64,000 bases of DNA from SHVO01 sp050250575 (GCA_050250575.1 JBFWOJ010000016.1:20121-84120); one strand, 5' to 3'; positions 28,994-38,020 are shown, counted from the stretch's first letter. A program made the numbers and translations. Notes: generated by a model from the letters alone, not told the origin.

Positions 28994-29524
28994 ATGGATG
29001 GACTCAAATTGCACATCGGGGGCACAACCGCGAAGGCCGGTTGGTCGATCCTCAATATTCAACCGGGGCCCGGCGTCGACTACGTGGGCAGCGCAACGGA
29101 TTTGTCTGCTATAGACGACGCGAGCTGCGCGGAGGTCTACGCCAGTCACGTGCTGGAGCACCTCGCCTACGATACCGAACTGCCGCAGGCGATGAAAGAG
29201 ATCCACCGGGTGCTGAAGCCGGGGGGACGGGTGCGCGTGGCGGTGCCCGATCTTTCGGTCATTTGCCGCCTGTTCGCCAGCCCGCAGTCAAAGTTCAAGG
29301 ACCGCTACGAACTGATGCGCATGATGTTCGGAGGGCAGACCGACGAACATGACTTCCATTATGCGGGGTTATGGCCGGCGTTCCTGGATGCGCTGCTGCG
29401 CGAGGCTGGATTCACGAACATCGAGCGTGTATCGAGCTTCGGCGAATTCAAAGACGCGAGCGAGGCGACCCACAGCGGCGAGCGGATCAGCCTCAACATG
29501 CAGGCGTACAAGCAGGGCGTCTAA
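28994..29524 (+). CDS. SAM methyltransferase-like protein (short, lacks motif I)
   Basis: This 176-residue protein has the end of a class I methyltransferase: YASHVLEHLAYD, then EIHRVLKPGGRVRVAVPDL, then a C-terminal LREAGFTNIERV. The usual glycine-rich SAM motif I (DxGxGxG) is absent; the N-terminus reads LHIGGTTAKAGWSILNIQPG. This arrangement is common in small methyltransferases of glycan clusters. It is divergent from the GT41 gene and overlaps the convergent hydrolase gene by 4 bases. SAM binding is uncertain. Confidence 0.75.
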   Translation: MDGLKLHIGGTTAKAGWSILNIQPGPGVDYVGSATDLSAIDDASCAEVYASHVLEHLAYDTELPQAMKEIHRVLKPGGRVRVAVPDLSVICRLFASPQSKFKDRYELMRMMFGGQTDEHDFHYAGLWPAFLDALLREAGFTNIERVSSFGEFKDASEATHSGERISLNMQAYKQGV

Positions 29525-30546
29525 TCGGCGAGCCCGCGGACATCCTTCAGAAGAACGCTCAGGAACGCCTCCGGGAGGGCCATAAGCGCATTGTGATCAC
29601 CCGGAAGAAGCACGAGTTTCTTCTGCGGCGCCTTGATCTTCTCGACATAGCCCTGCACCAGCGCGGCCGGGGTCACGGCGTCGAATTCGCCCTGAACGAA
29701 AAACACGGGAACCGCGAATTCGGTGGCGGTGGAGGCCAGATCGACGTCCATCATCGGTCCGTCCATATGCTCGCCGAATACGATCAGGTTCGAGAAGAAA
29801 AAACCCTCCATCCGCTGTTTGCGCTCGAGCGGCGGAAAATCCGCGGGGAAGACTTTCACGAGCTCTTCCGGAGAACTGAACATTTGTTCCGACGGATGTG
29901 CGAACACCGACGCCCACTTGCGTTCAGTGGCGAGCGTCATCGTCGCCGCGTAGGGCGGCGCTCCGATCTCGGTCAGCTCCTTGATCGCTTCGCCGTGATT
30001 TGCCGCGCGCGCGCGGCGCATCACCTCGGCATATCCCAGCGCTTCCTGCTCGCGCGTGTTCACCACCTGGCCCGTCCCGATGAAGGCGTGGAAAAGCTGC
30101 GGCTTGCTCCGCGCCATTTCGACACCGAGCAGGGAACCCCAGGAGTGGCCGAGGATGAAGATCTTTTGCCGGCCAAAGCGCTTGGCGAGGTGAGTCGACA
30201 CCTCGAGTCCGTCGTTCGCAATCCGGTCAATGGTGATGGTCGGGGCGATGCCGCGGCCGTGTCTGACGTACGTCTTGCCCGCGCCACGCTGATCCCAGTA
30301 GGCGATGGTGAAATGCTTTTCCCACGGGCGGAAAAAATTCACCCACGGCGCCGAAGTGGCGCCGGGGCCGCCGTGGAGCATGAGGAGTACGGGATTGCCG
30401 CGATCTTCGCCAACGACGCGGATCCACTGCTCGATGCCGCCAATCTCGACGAAACCGGATTCGTCGAAGCGCGCGGCAGGCTCGGCGGCACGGACCTCCG
30501 CCGTGAAGAAGCCCAGGAGGAGCAAAAGAGCGCGGGTAGTTTTCAT
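29521..30546 (-). CDS. Exported alpha/beta hydrolase (proline iminopeptidase-like)
   Basis: This 341-residue protein has a signal peptide (KTTRALLLLLGFFTAEVRA), so it is probably periplasmic. The fold shows oxyanion HGGPGATS, YWDQRGAGKT and nucleophile elbow GHSWGS (Ser). The catalytic His is in LLPGDHNAL. These are hallmarks of the S33/proline iminopeptidase group, which cleaves N-terminal Pro or hydrolyses esters and amides. Substrate is not known. Confidence 0.85.
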   Translation of the reverse strand: MKTTRALLLLLGFFTAEVRAAEPAARFDESGFVEIGGIEQWIRVVGEDRGNPVLLMLHGGPGATSAPWVNFFRPWEKHFTIAYWDQRGAGKTYVRHGRGIAPTITIDRIANDGLEVSTHLAKRFGRQKIFILGHSWGSLLGVEMARSKPQLFHAFIGTGQVVNTREQEALGYAEVMRRARAANHGEAIKELTEIGAPPYAATMTLATERKWASVFAHPSEQMFSSPEELVKVFPADFPPLERKQRMEGFFFSNLIVFGEHMDGPMMDVDLASTATEFAVPVFFVQGEFDAVTPAALVQGYVEKIKAPQKKLVLLPGDHNALMALPEAFLSVLLKDVRGLAD

Positions 30547-30637
30547 CGCGGTATCCTAGCAAGGTTTGACGTGACCGGCACCTTCTTCCCGCGGGAAGAG
30601 AAGCGGGAAGAAGGTTGGACTGAGGGGGTCGCGAAAC

Positions 30638-30841
30638 TCACTCCGGCCGGTATTCGAGCAGATCACCCGGCTGGCACTCGAGCGCTGCACAAATCTTCTC
30701 CAACGTTTCGAAGCGGACGCCTTTGACTTTCCCCGACTTGAGCAGGGAGAGATTGGCCTCGGTGATGCCGATGCGTTCGGCGAGCTCCTTCGAGCGCATC
30801 TTTCGCTTCGCCAGCATCACGTCCAGTTGCACGACGATCAT
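30638..30841 (-). CDS. Small XRE/Cro-type helix-turn-helix regulator
   Basis: This 67-residue protein is a single HTH domain (YozG-like): MRSKELAERIGITEANLSLL then KSGKVKGVRFETLEKICAAL. It overlaps the upstream DUF2975 gene by ATGA, so it is translationally coupled. DUF2975 proteins are commonly paired with such a regulator, and it probably controls its own operon. The AT-rich inverted repeat at 31879-31905 is a candidate site. Confidence 0.88.
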   Translation of the reverse strand: MIVVQLDVMLAKRKMRSKELAERIGITEANLSLLKSGKVKGVRFETLEKICAALECQPGDLLEYRPE

Positions 30842-31341
30842 CAGACGATGCTCGCGCTGTCGTCGGCCAGCCGGCGCGCTTCGACCATGACGGAGGCGGC
30901 GACATAGGCAGCGATGCCCATGATCAGGAGCGCCGGCCGCGGCGGTACGACACCGGCGATGATCAGCCATATGGCCGTCGTGCGTAGGGCGCCAATGGTC
31001 GCGAGCGAGAAGACATCCCCGTTCGCGAGTCCGCGGAAGGCCCGGCGTGCACTTTCAAATACACCGAGGATCGGAACCGTGGCCGTGGCGACGATGCCGA
31101 TCGCCAACAGACGCTTGCCGGCCGGGAAATCGACGGTCTGAGGTGCGACATCCTTGATCGCGGACTTCACACGCTCGAACCCTTCCGGCCATATGGCGAC
31201 AAGGGAAATGCAGACGAGATAGAGGAGCGTAACCCAAAAGCCTATGGCGAACACGACGGAGAGGATTCTGCTCAAAGTGCGTGCGCGCGCAAACGCAGGC
31301 GACGCGGGCGGACCGGAGACAAGGGAAGAGATATCGCTCAT
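30841..31341 (-). CDS. DUF2975 membrane protein, paralogue 1
   Basis: This 166-residue protein has four membrane helices (near residues 27-50, 82-100, 118-135 and 138-155) and the NGDVFSLATIGALR motif of DUF2975. Its C-terminus EARRLADDSASIV is identical to that of its tandem paralogue. It is the second gene of a three-gene set and overlaps the HTH gene by 4 bases. Function is unknown. Confidence 0.82.
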   Translation of the reverse strand: MSDISSLVSGPPASPAFARARTLSRILSVVFAIGFWVTLLYLVCISLVAIWPEGFERVKSAIKDVAPQTVDFPAGKRLLAIGIVATATVPILGVFESARRAFRGLANGDVFSLATIGALRTTAIWLIIAGVVPPRPALLIMGIAAYVAASVMVEARRLADDSASIV

Positions 31342-31352
31342 GGCCGGTCCCC

Positions 31353-31832
31353 TTACACGATGCTCGCGCTGTCGTCGGCCAGGCGGCGCGCTTCGGCCAT
31401 GACGTAAGCAGCGACATAGGTCGCCATGCCGATGACCAGGGTGAGGGGCCGCGGCGGAACGATGCCGGCGATGGTGATCCACATCGCCGCGGTACGCATC
31501 AAGCCGATGGTCGGAAGGCTGAAGACGTCCCCGTCCGCAAAACGCTGGAACAGGCGACGGGCGTAGAACAGCGCGAGGAAAACGGGGATGGAGGAGAGGA
31601 CCCCGAACACATAAGTGGCCAAACCGATCTTGCCGATCGGGTGTTTCGAGATCCCCGCGATGAACGCCTGCAACTCCGGCGAGGCCATGTAGACCGTAAA
31701 GCAGAGGATCGCGATGACGCCGAGGACGAAGCCCGCGCTGAGGAAGAACACCAGGATGCGGGACAGGCGGCGGGCCTTGTCGAAACCCGGCGATAACTGC
31801 GGATTTGCTGGAATTTCAGGCGATTCGGACAT
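31353..31832 (-). CDS. DUF2975 membrane protein, paralogue 2
   Basis: This 159-residue protein with four membrane helices is the first gene of the DUF2975-DUF2975-HTH set, 11 bases before paralogue 1. It shares NGDVFSL-like ADGDVFSLPTIGLMR, the GIVPPRP turn and the C-terminal EARRLADDSASIV. The two copies are clearly products of tandem duplication, with the 3' ends most alike. Function is unknown. Confidence 0.82.
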   Translation of the reverse strand: MSESPEIPANPQLSPGFDKARRLSRILVFFLSAGFVLGVIAILCFTVYMASPELQAFIAGISKHPIGKIGLATYVFGVLSSIPVFLALFYARRLFQRFADGDVFSLPTIGLMRTAAMWITIAGIVPPRPLTLVIGMATYVAAYVMAEARRLADDSASIV

Positions 31833-31878
31833 GCGCTCCCCCTTGGAGTCGGATCGTGGAGAAGAGCATAGCGCAGAA

Positions 31879-31905
31879 ATAAATTATTGCAATACGATAA
31901 TTTAT
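31879..31905. promoter_or_regulatory. Candidate operator: perfect 9-bp inverted repeat
   Basis: ATAAATTAT (31879-31887) and ATAATTTAT (31897-31905) form a perfect inverted repeat around 9 bases, 47 bases upstream of the DUF2975 set. A second AT repeat, TAATTT-4-AAATTA, lies at 31913-31928. The AT-rich stretch stands out in this GC-rich window. It probably holds the promoter of the minus-strand operon and the operator of its HTH protein. Confidence 0.5.
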
Positions 31906-32087
31906 AGCTGTCTAATTTTATTAAATTATCATGAATTTCAAACTGTTATGATGGATTGACTTGCCGCCTTCCATCCCTAAACTCCGCCCGCTTTTACTTC
32001 CGGGAACGCGTATCCGACCAACGTGTCGGATACCGGCCGCCGTCACGGCCCTACCGGGACAACAACAAAGATATAAATGGACCCGAA

Positions 32088-32702
32088 ATGACCAAACGTA
32101 CTGAGTCGAAGTACAAGATCGACCGCCGTCTCCAAGTCAATCTGTGGGGACGACCCAAGAGCCCTCTGAACAAGCGTGAGTACGGCCCGGGCCAGCACGG
32201 CCAGCGCCGCAAGAAGCCGTCGGACTACGGCGTGCAGCTCATGGCGAAGCAAAAGCTGAAGGGCTACTACGGCAACATCAGCGAAAAGCAGTTCCGCAAG
32301 TACTACGAAGAAGCCATGCGCCGTAAAGGCGACAACGGCGAGAACCTGATCGGCATTCTGGAGAGCCGCCTGGACGCCATCGCCTACCGCATGAAGCTGG
32401 CCGTGACGCCGTTCGCGGCGCGCCAGCTGGTGAACCACGGCCACCTCACCGTCAACGGCCGGCGCGTCACCGTGCCCTCGTACATGGTGAAGGTGGGCGA
32501 CAAGATCGAAGTGCGCGGGAAGTCGAAAGAGATCGTCTCGATCAAGGAAGCCTCCGAATCGCCCGAGCGCGATGTGCCGGATTACATCGAGATCGACCAC
32601 GGCAAGTTCGTCGGCGAGTTGAAGCGCGTGCCGGGGCTGAAGGACGTCCCGTACCCGGTGCAGATGGAACCGAACCTCGTGATCGAATTCTATTCGCGCT
32701 AA
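32088..32702 (+). CDS. rpsD: 30S ribosomal protein S4
   Basis: This 204-residue protein is the standard alphaproteobacterial S4, a primary 16S rRNA binder. It shows RTESKYKIDRRLQVNLWG near the start, KREYGPGQHGQRR, the S4 RNA-binding fold (LESRLDAIAYRMKLAVTPFA, ARQLVNHGHLTVNGRRV) and the C-terminal VPYPVQMEPNLVIEFYSR. The start is ATG 32088; the extension to 31956 does not resemble S4. A clear terminator follows. Confidence 0.97.
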   Translation: MTKRTESKYKIDRRLQVNLWGRPKSPLNKREYGPGQHGQRRKKPSDYGVQLMAKQKLKGYYGNISEKQFRKYYEEAMRRKGDNGENLIGILESRLDAIAYRMKLAVTPFAARQLVNHGHLTVNGRRVTVPSYMVKVGDKIEVRGKSKEIVSIKEASESPERDVPDYIEIDHGKFVGELKRVPGLKDVPYPVQMEPNLVIEFYSR

Positions 32703-32722
32703 GAACTCCGATATCCGGACGA

Positions 32723-32751
32723 AAAGGGGCCTGGAAACAGGCCCTTTTTTG
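32723..32751 (+). terminator. Intrinsic terminator of rpsD
   Basis: GGGCCTG-GAAA-CAGGCCC forms a 7-bp GC stem, extended by A/T pairs, with a GNRA loop and six T residues. It is 20 bases after the rpsD stop. Confidence 0.9.
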
Positions 32752-32903
32752 TTGCCGGGGAGTAAATCGATCTACAATCAAGCGCTTTGGGAGAGTGTTA
32801 TTCGCTTGCGACGGCCGCCCGCGGGTATAGGCTCACGACGCGGTTGAACGGAGGAGACTTTTTTCCGATCTTCTCCGGCAGAACCCGCGAACTGGAGCTT
32901 GCC

Positions 32904-33998
32904 GTGCGGAACCCTGTCCTCCTGACTGCCGCGCTTTTCTTGTCCACCGTTTCCGGCGCCACCGCGCAGGAAGCCACGCCGATCCTTGGCCTGAAGGACG
33001 GCACCATCGGGTTTGCGCTGAACAGCACCCGCTGGGGCATCTATCAGACCGAAGACGGGAAACAGGAGTGCCCGAAGGGCTTCAACATGGGCCCGCGCGA
33101 TCAGTTCAAAGTGCTGTTCCCTGAAGGCGGAAAGGTCGTCGACACGCAGCTCGCCTATGAGAGCTGGGTGCGCAATCCGCTCGATCGGGAAGACAATTTT
33201 CCTTATCACGAGATCGTCGGAAAGACCGGCTACGGCCTGAACCTCGACGGCAAAGTCGACGCGGACGACTTTACCTCACCCGACGGCGAAAAGGGCATCG
33301 ACAACAATTTCTACCGCGCGATCGGCTGCATTCGCATGTTCCGCGGCCAAGCATCCTATGCGCACTTCACGGAATTGTGGGTGCGCGAGTTCAACAACAA
33401 TCGCATCCTGATCGAGCTGACCGGCGTCGACAACCTCCTGAACGACGACCATGTGGTCGTCTCCATGTACCGGGGCAAAGACAACCTGATCATGGACGTG
33501 AACGGCAAGAAGGTGATGCCCGGCGCTTCCAACCGCATCGACGAGCGCTGGAGCAAGAAGTACACCACACGTCTCGAGGGCAAGATCGAAAACGGCGTTC
33601 TGACGACCAAACCGGCGGACGTCCATTGGGCCTGGTCGTCGTGGTATGCGGACCCCTTCGACTATCAGTTCAAACAGGGCCGCTTCCGGCTGAAGCTCGA
33701 TCCGTCGGGCGAGACCGCGGAAGGCCTGTTCGCCGGCTACGCGGATATCGATACCTTCCGCCAGACGCTGATGCGCGGCTACTCGACGCATCATTCGGGC
33801 TACGGCGACATGTCGCAGTTGTCGATGGCGCGCGCGCTCTTCCGCAACGCGGACGGCATCCCGGGCCCGGATGGAAAGAATACGGCGATCTCGGCGTCGC
33901 TTCTGGTCAGTTTCACGCAGGTGTTCATCGAGCACCCGGCGCCGAAGGTGGCCGCGGCGCCGCCGGGCGGCGCATCCCGCGTCGAAGCTTCGCGGTAA
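32904..33998 (+). CDS. Exported protein of unknown function
   Basis: This 364-residue protein has a signal peptide (RNPVLLTAALFLSTVSGATA, then Q) and is probably periplasmic. The mature part contains no membrane segment and no motif I recognise. It has a DxDxxD-like stretch (GKVDADDFTSPDGEKGIDNN) and ends in a Pro/Ala tail. The GTG at 32904 has GGAG about 7 bases upstream and gives a proper signal peptide; the longer frame from 32787 does not. It has its own terminator. Confidence 0.6.
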   Translation: MRNPVLLTAALFLSTVSGATAQEATPILGLKDGTIGFALNSTRWGIYQTEDGKQECPKGFNMGPRDQFKVLFPEGGKVVDTQLAYESWVRNPLDREDNFPYHEIVGKTGYGLNLDGKVDADDFTSPDGEKGIDNNFYRAIGCIRMFRGQASYAHFTELWVREFNNNRILIELTGVDNLLNDDHVVVSMYRGKDNLIMDVNGKKVMPGASNRIDERWSKKYTTRLEGKIENGVLTTKPADVHWAWSSWYADPFDYQFKQGRFRLKLDPSGETAEGLFAGYADIDTFRQTLMRGYSTHHSGYGDMSQLSMARALFRNADGIPGPDGKNTAISASLLVSFTQVFIEHPAPKVAAAPPGGASRVEASR

Positions 33999-34001
33999 AA
34001 C

Positions 34002-34031
34002 AAAAAGGGCTCCGAAGACGGAGCCCTTTTA
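34002..34031. terminator. Bidirectional intrinsic terminator
   Basis: GGGCTCCG-AAGA-CGGAGCCC is a perfect 8-bp stem flanked by A-rich and T-rich tracts. It can stop both the exported-protein gene (plus) and grxD (minus), which converge here. Confidence 0.88.
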
Positions 34032-34067
34032 TTTTGGTTTTCTCCCGCCCCTGCAGGCGAAGGGAAA

Positions 34068-34397
34068 CTACGCCGTCGGGATCTGCTTTTCCTTGAACAG
34101 CGTCTCGAGTTCGCCGCTTTCGGCCATCTCGCGCACGATATCGCAGCCGCCGACAAACTCACCCTTCACATAGAGCTGCGGGATGGTCGGCCACTGCGTG
34201 AATTCCTTGATGCCTTCGCGGATGCCCTGATCGGCAAGCACGTTCACGCCCTTGTACGGTACGCCGAAATGATTGAGCACCTGCACCACGGCGGCGGAGA
34301 AGCCGCATTGCGGGAACTGCGGCGTCCCCTTCATATAGAGGACGACATCGTTCTCGCCGATGTCCTTCTTGATCTGATCGAAAGCCGGGTTGGTCAT
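34068..34397 (-). CDS. grxD: Monothiol glutaredoxin (Grx4 family)
   Basis: This 109-residue protein binds and transfers Fe-S clusters, commonly with a BolA partner. The CGFS active site (QFPQCGFSAAVVQVL), WPTIPQLYVKGEFVGGCDI and the C-terminal ESGELETLF are typical. It often lies right after bolA, behind purL. Here bolA is at 38097-38330, and a two-component module of about 3.7 kb sits between them. A small exported protein gene lies upstream. Confidence 0.95.
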   Translation of the reverse strand: MTNPAFDQIKKDIGENDVVLYMKGTPQFPQCGFSAAVVQVLNHFGVPYKGVNVLADQGIREGIKEFTQWPTIPQLYVKGEFVGGCDIVREMAESGELETLFKEKQIPTA

Positions 34398-34480
34398 GTG
34401 TCTTCCCTGGGAACGGGCGCTCGCCCTGATGAGCGGAATATAGGGGGTAGGGCGGGGAGCACAAGGCCCCGTCAAAAGCC

Positions 34481-34768
34481 TTATTTCGCGGGACTCCGCG
34501 CGCCCATGGCGGGGCCGGGCACCGCCGGCCGGCCGCCGCTCTTGAGACAATCGCCGAGCGAGACGAACGGCACGAAGTTGCGGATGTTCTGGTAGGTGCG
34601 TTCCTTCGGGGTGATGCACTGACCGTCGGGCAGCTTTTTGATCGGGGCCGGCGGCGCGCCTTTCGACGGATCGAGCGCGCCGGTGCCGGGGATCGGCAAG
34701 GACGGCACGCTTTGTGCGGATGCGGCCGCACCGACGAGCAGGGTTACGATAAGAGCAATGCCTCTCAC
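34481..34768 (-). CDS. Small exported protein of unknown function
   Basis: This 95-residue protein has a signal peptide (RGIALIVTLLVGAAASAQS) and a Pro-rich mature part with two cysteines (DGQCITPKE, LGDCLKSGG) that could form a disulphide. It overlaps the upstream receiver gene by 4 bases (ATGA), so it may be co-expressed with it. No family is recognised. Confidence 0.55.
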   Translation of the reverse strand: MRGIALIVTLLVGAAASAQSVPSLPIPGTGALDPSKGAPPAPIKKLPDGQCITPKERTYQNIRNFVPFVSLGDCLKSGGRPAVPGPAMGARSPAK

Positions 34769-35259
34769 TGAAACCGCCGCAGCTCGCCGGTCGGCACGCG
34801 CTCGTAATCCGCCGGTGGCTTGAGCACAGGCGCAGCGCCGAGGGCGCGCTCGACGGTCTTGACGAAGGTGTCGGGCGCGACGGGCTTGACGACGTAGCCG
34901 TTGACATCGAGACCTTTCGCCGCCCTTACCACATCCATCTCGCCGTGGCCGGTTAGCAGGATGAAACGCTGGTCGCGTTTGATCTCGCGGTGCTTGCCGG
35001 AGCGGATTGCCTGAAGCAGCTGGATGCCGTTGATGGGCTTCATGTTGAAGTCGCAGACAATCACATCAAAGGGAGCGCGCGGCGACACGCGGATGACGGC
35101 GGCTTCAGCGCTCTCGGCGCGGTCGACCGCGTCGGCGCCGAAGTGCTTCAGGATCTCGGCGATCACTTCGATCATGTAGCTATGATCGTCGACCACCAGG
35201 AACCGCTTGCCGCTGAGTACCGTGCGGTCGCGAACGGCGTCTTTGCGCTGGTCTTGCAT
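34765..35259 (-). CDS. CheY-like single-domain response regulator
   Basis: This 164-residue protein has one receiver domain and no output domain. The acidic pair (VVDD), phospho-acceptor Asp (VIVCDFNMKP), Thr (LLTGHG) and Lys (VVKPV) are all present, so it should be phosphorylatable. It probably passes signals by protein contact. It lies near the HWE kinase at 36095, a possible partner. Confidence 0.9.
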   Translation of the reverse strand: MQDQRKDAVRDRTVLSGKRFLVVDDHSYMIEVIAEILKHFGADAVDRAESAEAAVIRVSPRAPFDVIVCDFNMKPINGIQLLQAIRSGKHREIKRDQRFILLTGHGEMDVVRAAKGLDVNGYVVKPVAPDTFVKTVERALGAAPVLKPPADYERVPTGELRRFQ

Positions 35260-35471
35260 AGGGGCCCCATTAGCCGGGCGGATTTTACGCTCACACCTAC
35301 CTGCCTGATAAGCAAAAACGCTTACAAAACCGGGCGGTTGCCGCTCGATTGACCCCTCGTTGCGGCCACGCCGCGCACATCTGCCGGGCCAGGACCGTGA
35401 TGAAGTTAAATACGCCCCTTATGGGTTCTGACGCGCCGCGGCCGGCGTTGCGCGGCCCGCGGTTTCCTTTT

Positions 35472-35948
35472 TCAGCTTTTCGCCTGAAGCGCGGCGCGCA
35501 GCACCGCGGCGAGTTCGCGCCCGACGTAGGGCTTGGTAAGCCAACCGGCGGGCTCGGCCGCGTGCGCCCGCTCGCGCATCTCCGGCGCGCTATGGGCCGA
35601 GGCAATAACAGAGCGTATCCCGAACTGGGATTTCAATTGGATGGCCGCATCAATGCCGTCCCGGGCGCCGGCAAGGCGGATATCCATGACCGCGAGCGCC
35701 GGCTTATGTTTCTCGGCCAATATGATCGCCTGGTCGGCCGTCGTGGCGATGCCCACGACCTCGAAGCCCTCCTCGGTGAGCTGGTCTTCGATGTTCATCG
35801 CAAGGATGACGTTGTCCTCGACAATGAGAATCTTCGGCCGCTGGGTCGCAGCGGCGCCGCCCGGTTCCCCCTGCGAATGCACCGGGAACCGGACCGTCCG
35901 ACGCGACGAAGTGGCGAGGGCGCTGACAGCCCTAGATGGCGAAGACAA
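35472..35948 (-). CDS. Single-domain response regulator
   Basis: This protein of up to 158 residues has a receiver domain beginning near residue 38 (ILIVEDNVILAMNIEDQL). The phospho-acceptor Asp is in AVMDIRLAG, and Lys in LTKPY. It is the type usually paired with HWE/HisKA_2 kinases in alphaproteobacteria. It is divergent from the HWE kinase at 36095, 146 bases away. The 37-residue N-terminal extension is low-complexity, so the real start may lie further in. Confidence 0.85.
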   Translation of the reverse strand: MSSPSRAVSALATSSRRTVRFPVHSQGEPGGAAATQRPKILIVEDNVILAMNIEDQLTEEGFEVVGIATTADQAIILAEKHKPALAVMDIRLAGARDGIDAAIQLKSQFGIRSVIASAHSAPEMRERAHAAEPAGWLTKPYVGRELAAVLRAALQAKS

Positions 35949-36094
35949 TGTTCGGTCGCTTTTTTTGGACTCGTTGAGACAATGAGCGTCAATGTCCCAA
36001 CGGGCTAAAAGTTGCGGTAGAAAACCAAAATTCCGCGTCTTGCTTTCCGCGAAGATCCGCGTTTTGTTCTCATTTTTTGGCGGGGGATTTCCGC

Positions 36095-38020
36095 GTGGAT
36101 ATGGCGGCGACCCATCCTATGACCAACAGCGAAATTGTAGCGCCGCCGGCCGCCCATCGCCTGGCTGCGATCGTCGAATCCTCCGACGATGTCATCGTCA
36201 CCAAGGACCTGAACGGAATCGTCACCAGCTGGAACCGCGGCGCCGAGCGCGTGTTCGGCTATTCGGCCGCCGAGATGCTCGGGCAAAGCATCACCAAAGT
36301 GATCCCGGCGGAGCTTCAGCACGAAGAGATCGAGATCCTGCGCCGCATCCGCGCGGGCGAGCAGATCGACCATCACGAAACCGTGCGCTGCCGAAAGGAC
36401 GGCCGGCGCATCGACATCTCGCTGACCATCTCGCCGATCCGCGACGACGCCGGCGCCATCATCGGCGCCTCGAAGATCGCCCGGGACGTCACCGACCGAC
36501 GCAAGGCCGACGCGATGGCGTATCGTCTGGCCGCGATCGTCGAATCCTCGGATGACGCCATCATCAGCAAGGACCTGAATGGGATCATCCAGAGCTGGAA
36601 CCGCGGCGCCGAGCGCGTTTTCGGCTATTCGGAACGCGAGGCGGTGGGCCAGCACGTGACGATGCTGATCCCGCAGTCCCTGCGGCACGAGGAGGACCGG
36701 ATCATCGGCGAGATCCGGGCCGGCGCCCGCATCGAGCATTACGAAACGATCCGCCGGCGCAAGGACGGCCGGCTGATCGACGTCGCGCTCACGATTTCGC
36801 CGATCAAGGACGGAACGGGAAAGGTCATCGGCGCCTCGAAGATCGCGCGCGATATTTCCGAGCGCAAGCAGGCCGAAGCGCAGATCGCCAGGCACAAGGA
36901 CCGGTTCGAGACCCTGAATTCGATTGCCAAGATGCTGTCGGCGGACCTCGACCTCGAGCGCGTCGCCGACGTGACGACCGAGATCGCGACGCGCCTGACG
37001 GGGGCCAAATTCGGGGCGTTCTTCTACAACGTGACCGACGACAAAGGAGAGCGCTACCTGCTCTACTCTTTGCACGGCGCGCCGCGGCAGTCCTTCGAGC
37101 GCATGGGAATGCCGCGCAACACCCAACTGTTCGACCATACCTTCAGCGGCAGGGGGCCGATGCGGTCGGGAGACATCCGCAAGGATCCGCGGTACGGCAA
37201 GAGCGCGCCGCACTATGGGCAGCCGCCGGGACATCTGCCGGTGGTCAGCTATCTTGCGGTGCCGGTGGTTTCGCGTACCGGAGAAGTGATCGGAGGCCTG
37301 TTCTTCGCACATCATGACCCCGACGTGTTCGACGCCGACGCCGAGGAGCTGGCGCTTGGCATCGCCGGACACGCGGCGATCGCGATCGACAACGCGCGGC
37401 TGCACCGTGCCGCGGAACAGGAGATCGCGCGTCGCAAGGTGGCGGAAGAAACCAAGGAAATGTTGCTGCACGAGATCAAGCACCGTGTGAAGAACATGCT
37501 CGTGACGATCGACGCCGTTGCGGCGCAGTCGTTGCGGCGCGCCGATCCGCGCGCCGCGAAGGAGTTCAGCGCGCGCATTCACGCCCTTTCCCAGGCGCAC
37601 GACACACTGACCAAATACGATTGGAAGGACGTCGATCTCCTGGAGCTGGCAAGACGCAGTCTTTCCCCGTTCAAGGAGCCGGGTGCGGCCGCGCTGTCCA
37701 TCGAAGGACCTGCCGTGGCGATCGATGCCAACAAGTCTTTGCTGATCGCCCTTGCGCTGCATGAGCTCGCCACGAACTCCATCAAGTACGGCGCGTGGTC
37801 CGTGCCGGAGGGCCGGGTCCAGCTCTCCTGGAGCTACGATCCCACCGACAGGCGCGCGGAGGCCGAGTGGCGGGAAAGCGGTGGTCCTGAAGTGAAACCG
37901 CCGGAGCGCCGCGGCTTCGGCTCCAGCTTGATAGAGCGCGCGTTGGGCAAAGGCGGCGGCGAGGCCACCTTCGACTTTCAGCCCTCGGGTCTTATCTGCC
38001 GGATGACCATCACGGTTTAG
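36095..38020 (+). CDS. PAS-PAS-GAF HWE-type sensor histidine kinase
   Basis: This cytoplasmic kinase of about 641 residues has two PAS domains (about 20-140 and 142-262) that are near copies of each other, spaced exactly 366 bases. A GAF domain (about 275-440) follows, then an HWE kinase core with phospho-acceptor His in LLHEIKHRVKNML. The N-box is ALHELATNSIKYGAWS, and the W-x-E element is AEWRESGG. No membrane helix is seen. Start candidates are GTG 36095 (GGGGG upstream), ATG 36101 and ATG 36119. It is divergent from the 35472-35948 receiver and probably phosphorylates one or both receivers nearby. Confidence 0.9.
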   Translation: MDMAATHPMTNSEIVAPPAAHRLAAIVESSDDVIVTKDLNGIVTSWNRGAERVFGYSAAEMLGQSITKVIPAELQHEEIEILRRIRAGEQIDHHETVRCRKDGRRIDISLTISPIRDDAGAIIGASKIARDVTDRRKADAMAYRLAAIVESSDDAIISKDLNGIIQSWNRGAERVFGYSEREAVGQHVTMLIPQSLRHEEDRIIGEIRAGARIEHYETIRRRKDGRLIDVALTISPIKDGTGKVIGASKIARDISERKQAEAQIARHKDRFETLNSIAKMLSADLDLERVADVTTEIATRLTGAKFGAFFYNVTDDKGERYLLYSLHGAPRQSFERMGMPRNTQLFDHTFSGRGPMRSGDIRKDPRYGKSAPHYGQPPGHLPVVSYLAVPVVSRTGEVIGGLFFAHHDPDVFDADAEELALGIAGHAAIAIDNARLHRAAEQEIARRKVAEETKEMLLHEIKHRVKNMLVTIDAVAAQSLRRADPRAAKEFSARIHALSQAHDTLTKYDWKDVDLLELARRSLSPFKEPGAAALSIEGPAVAIDANKSLLIALALHELATNSIKYGAWSVPEGRVQLSWSYDPTDRRAEAEWRESGGPEVKPPERRGFGSSLIERALGKGGGEATFDFQPSGLICRMTITV

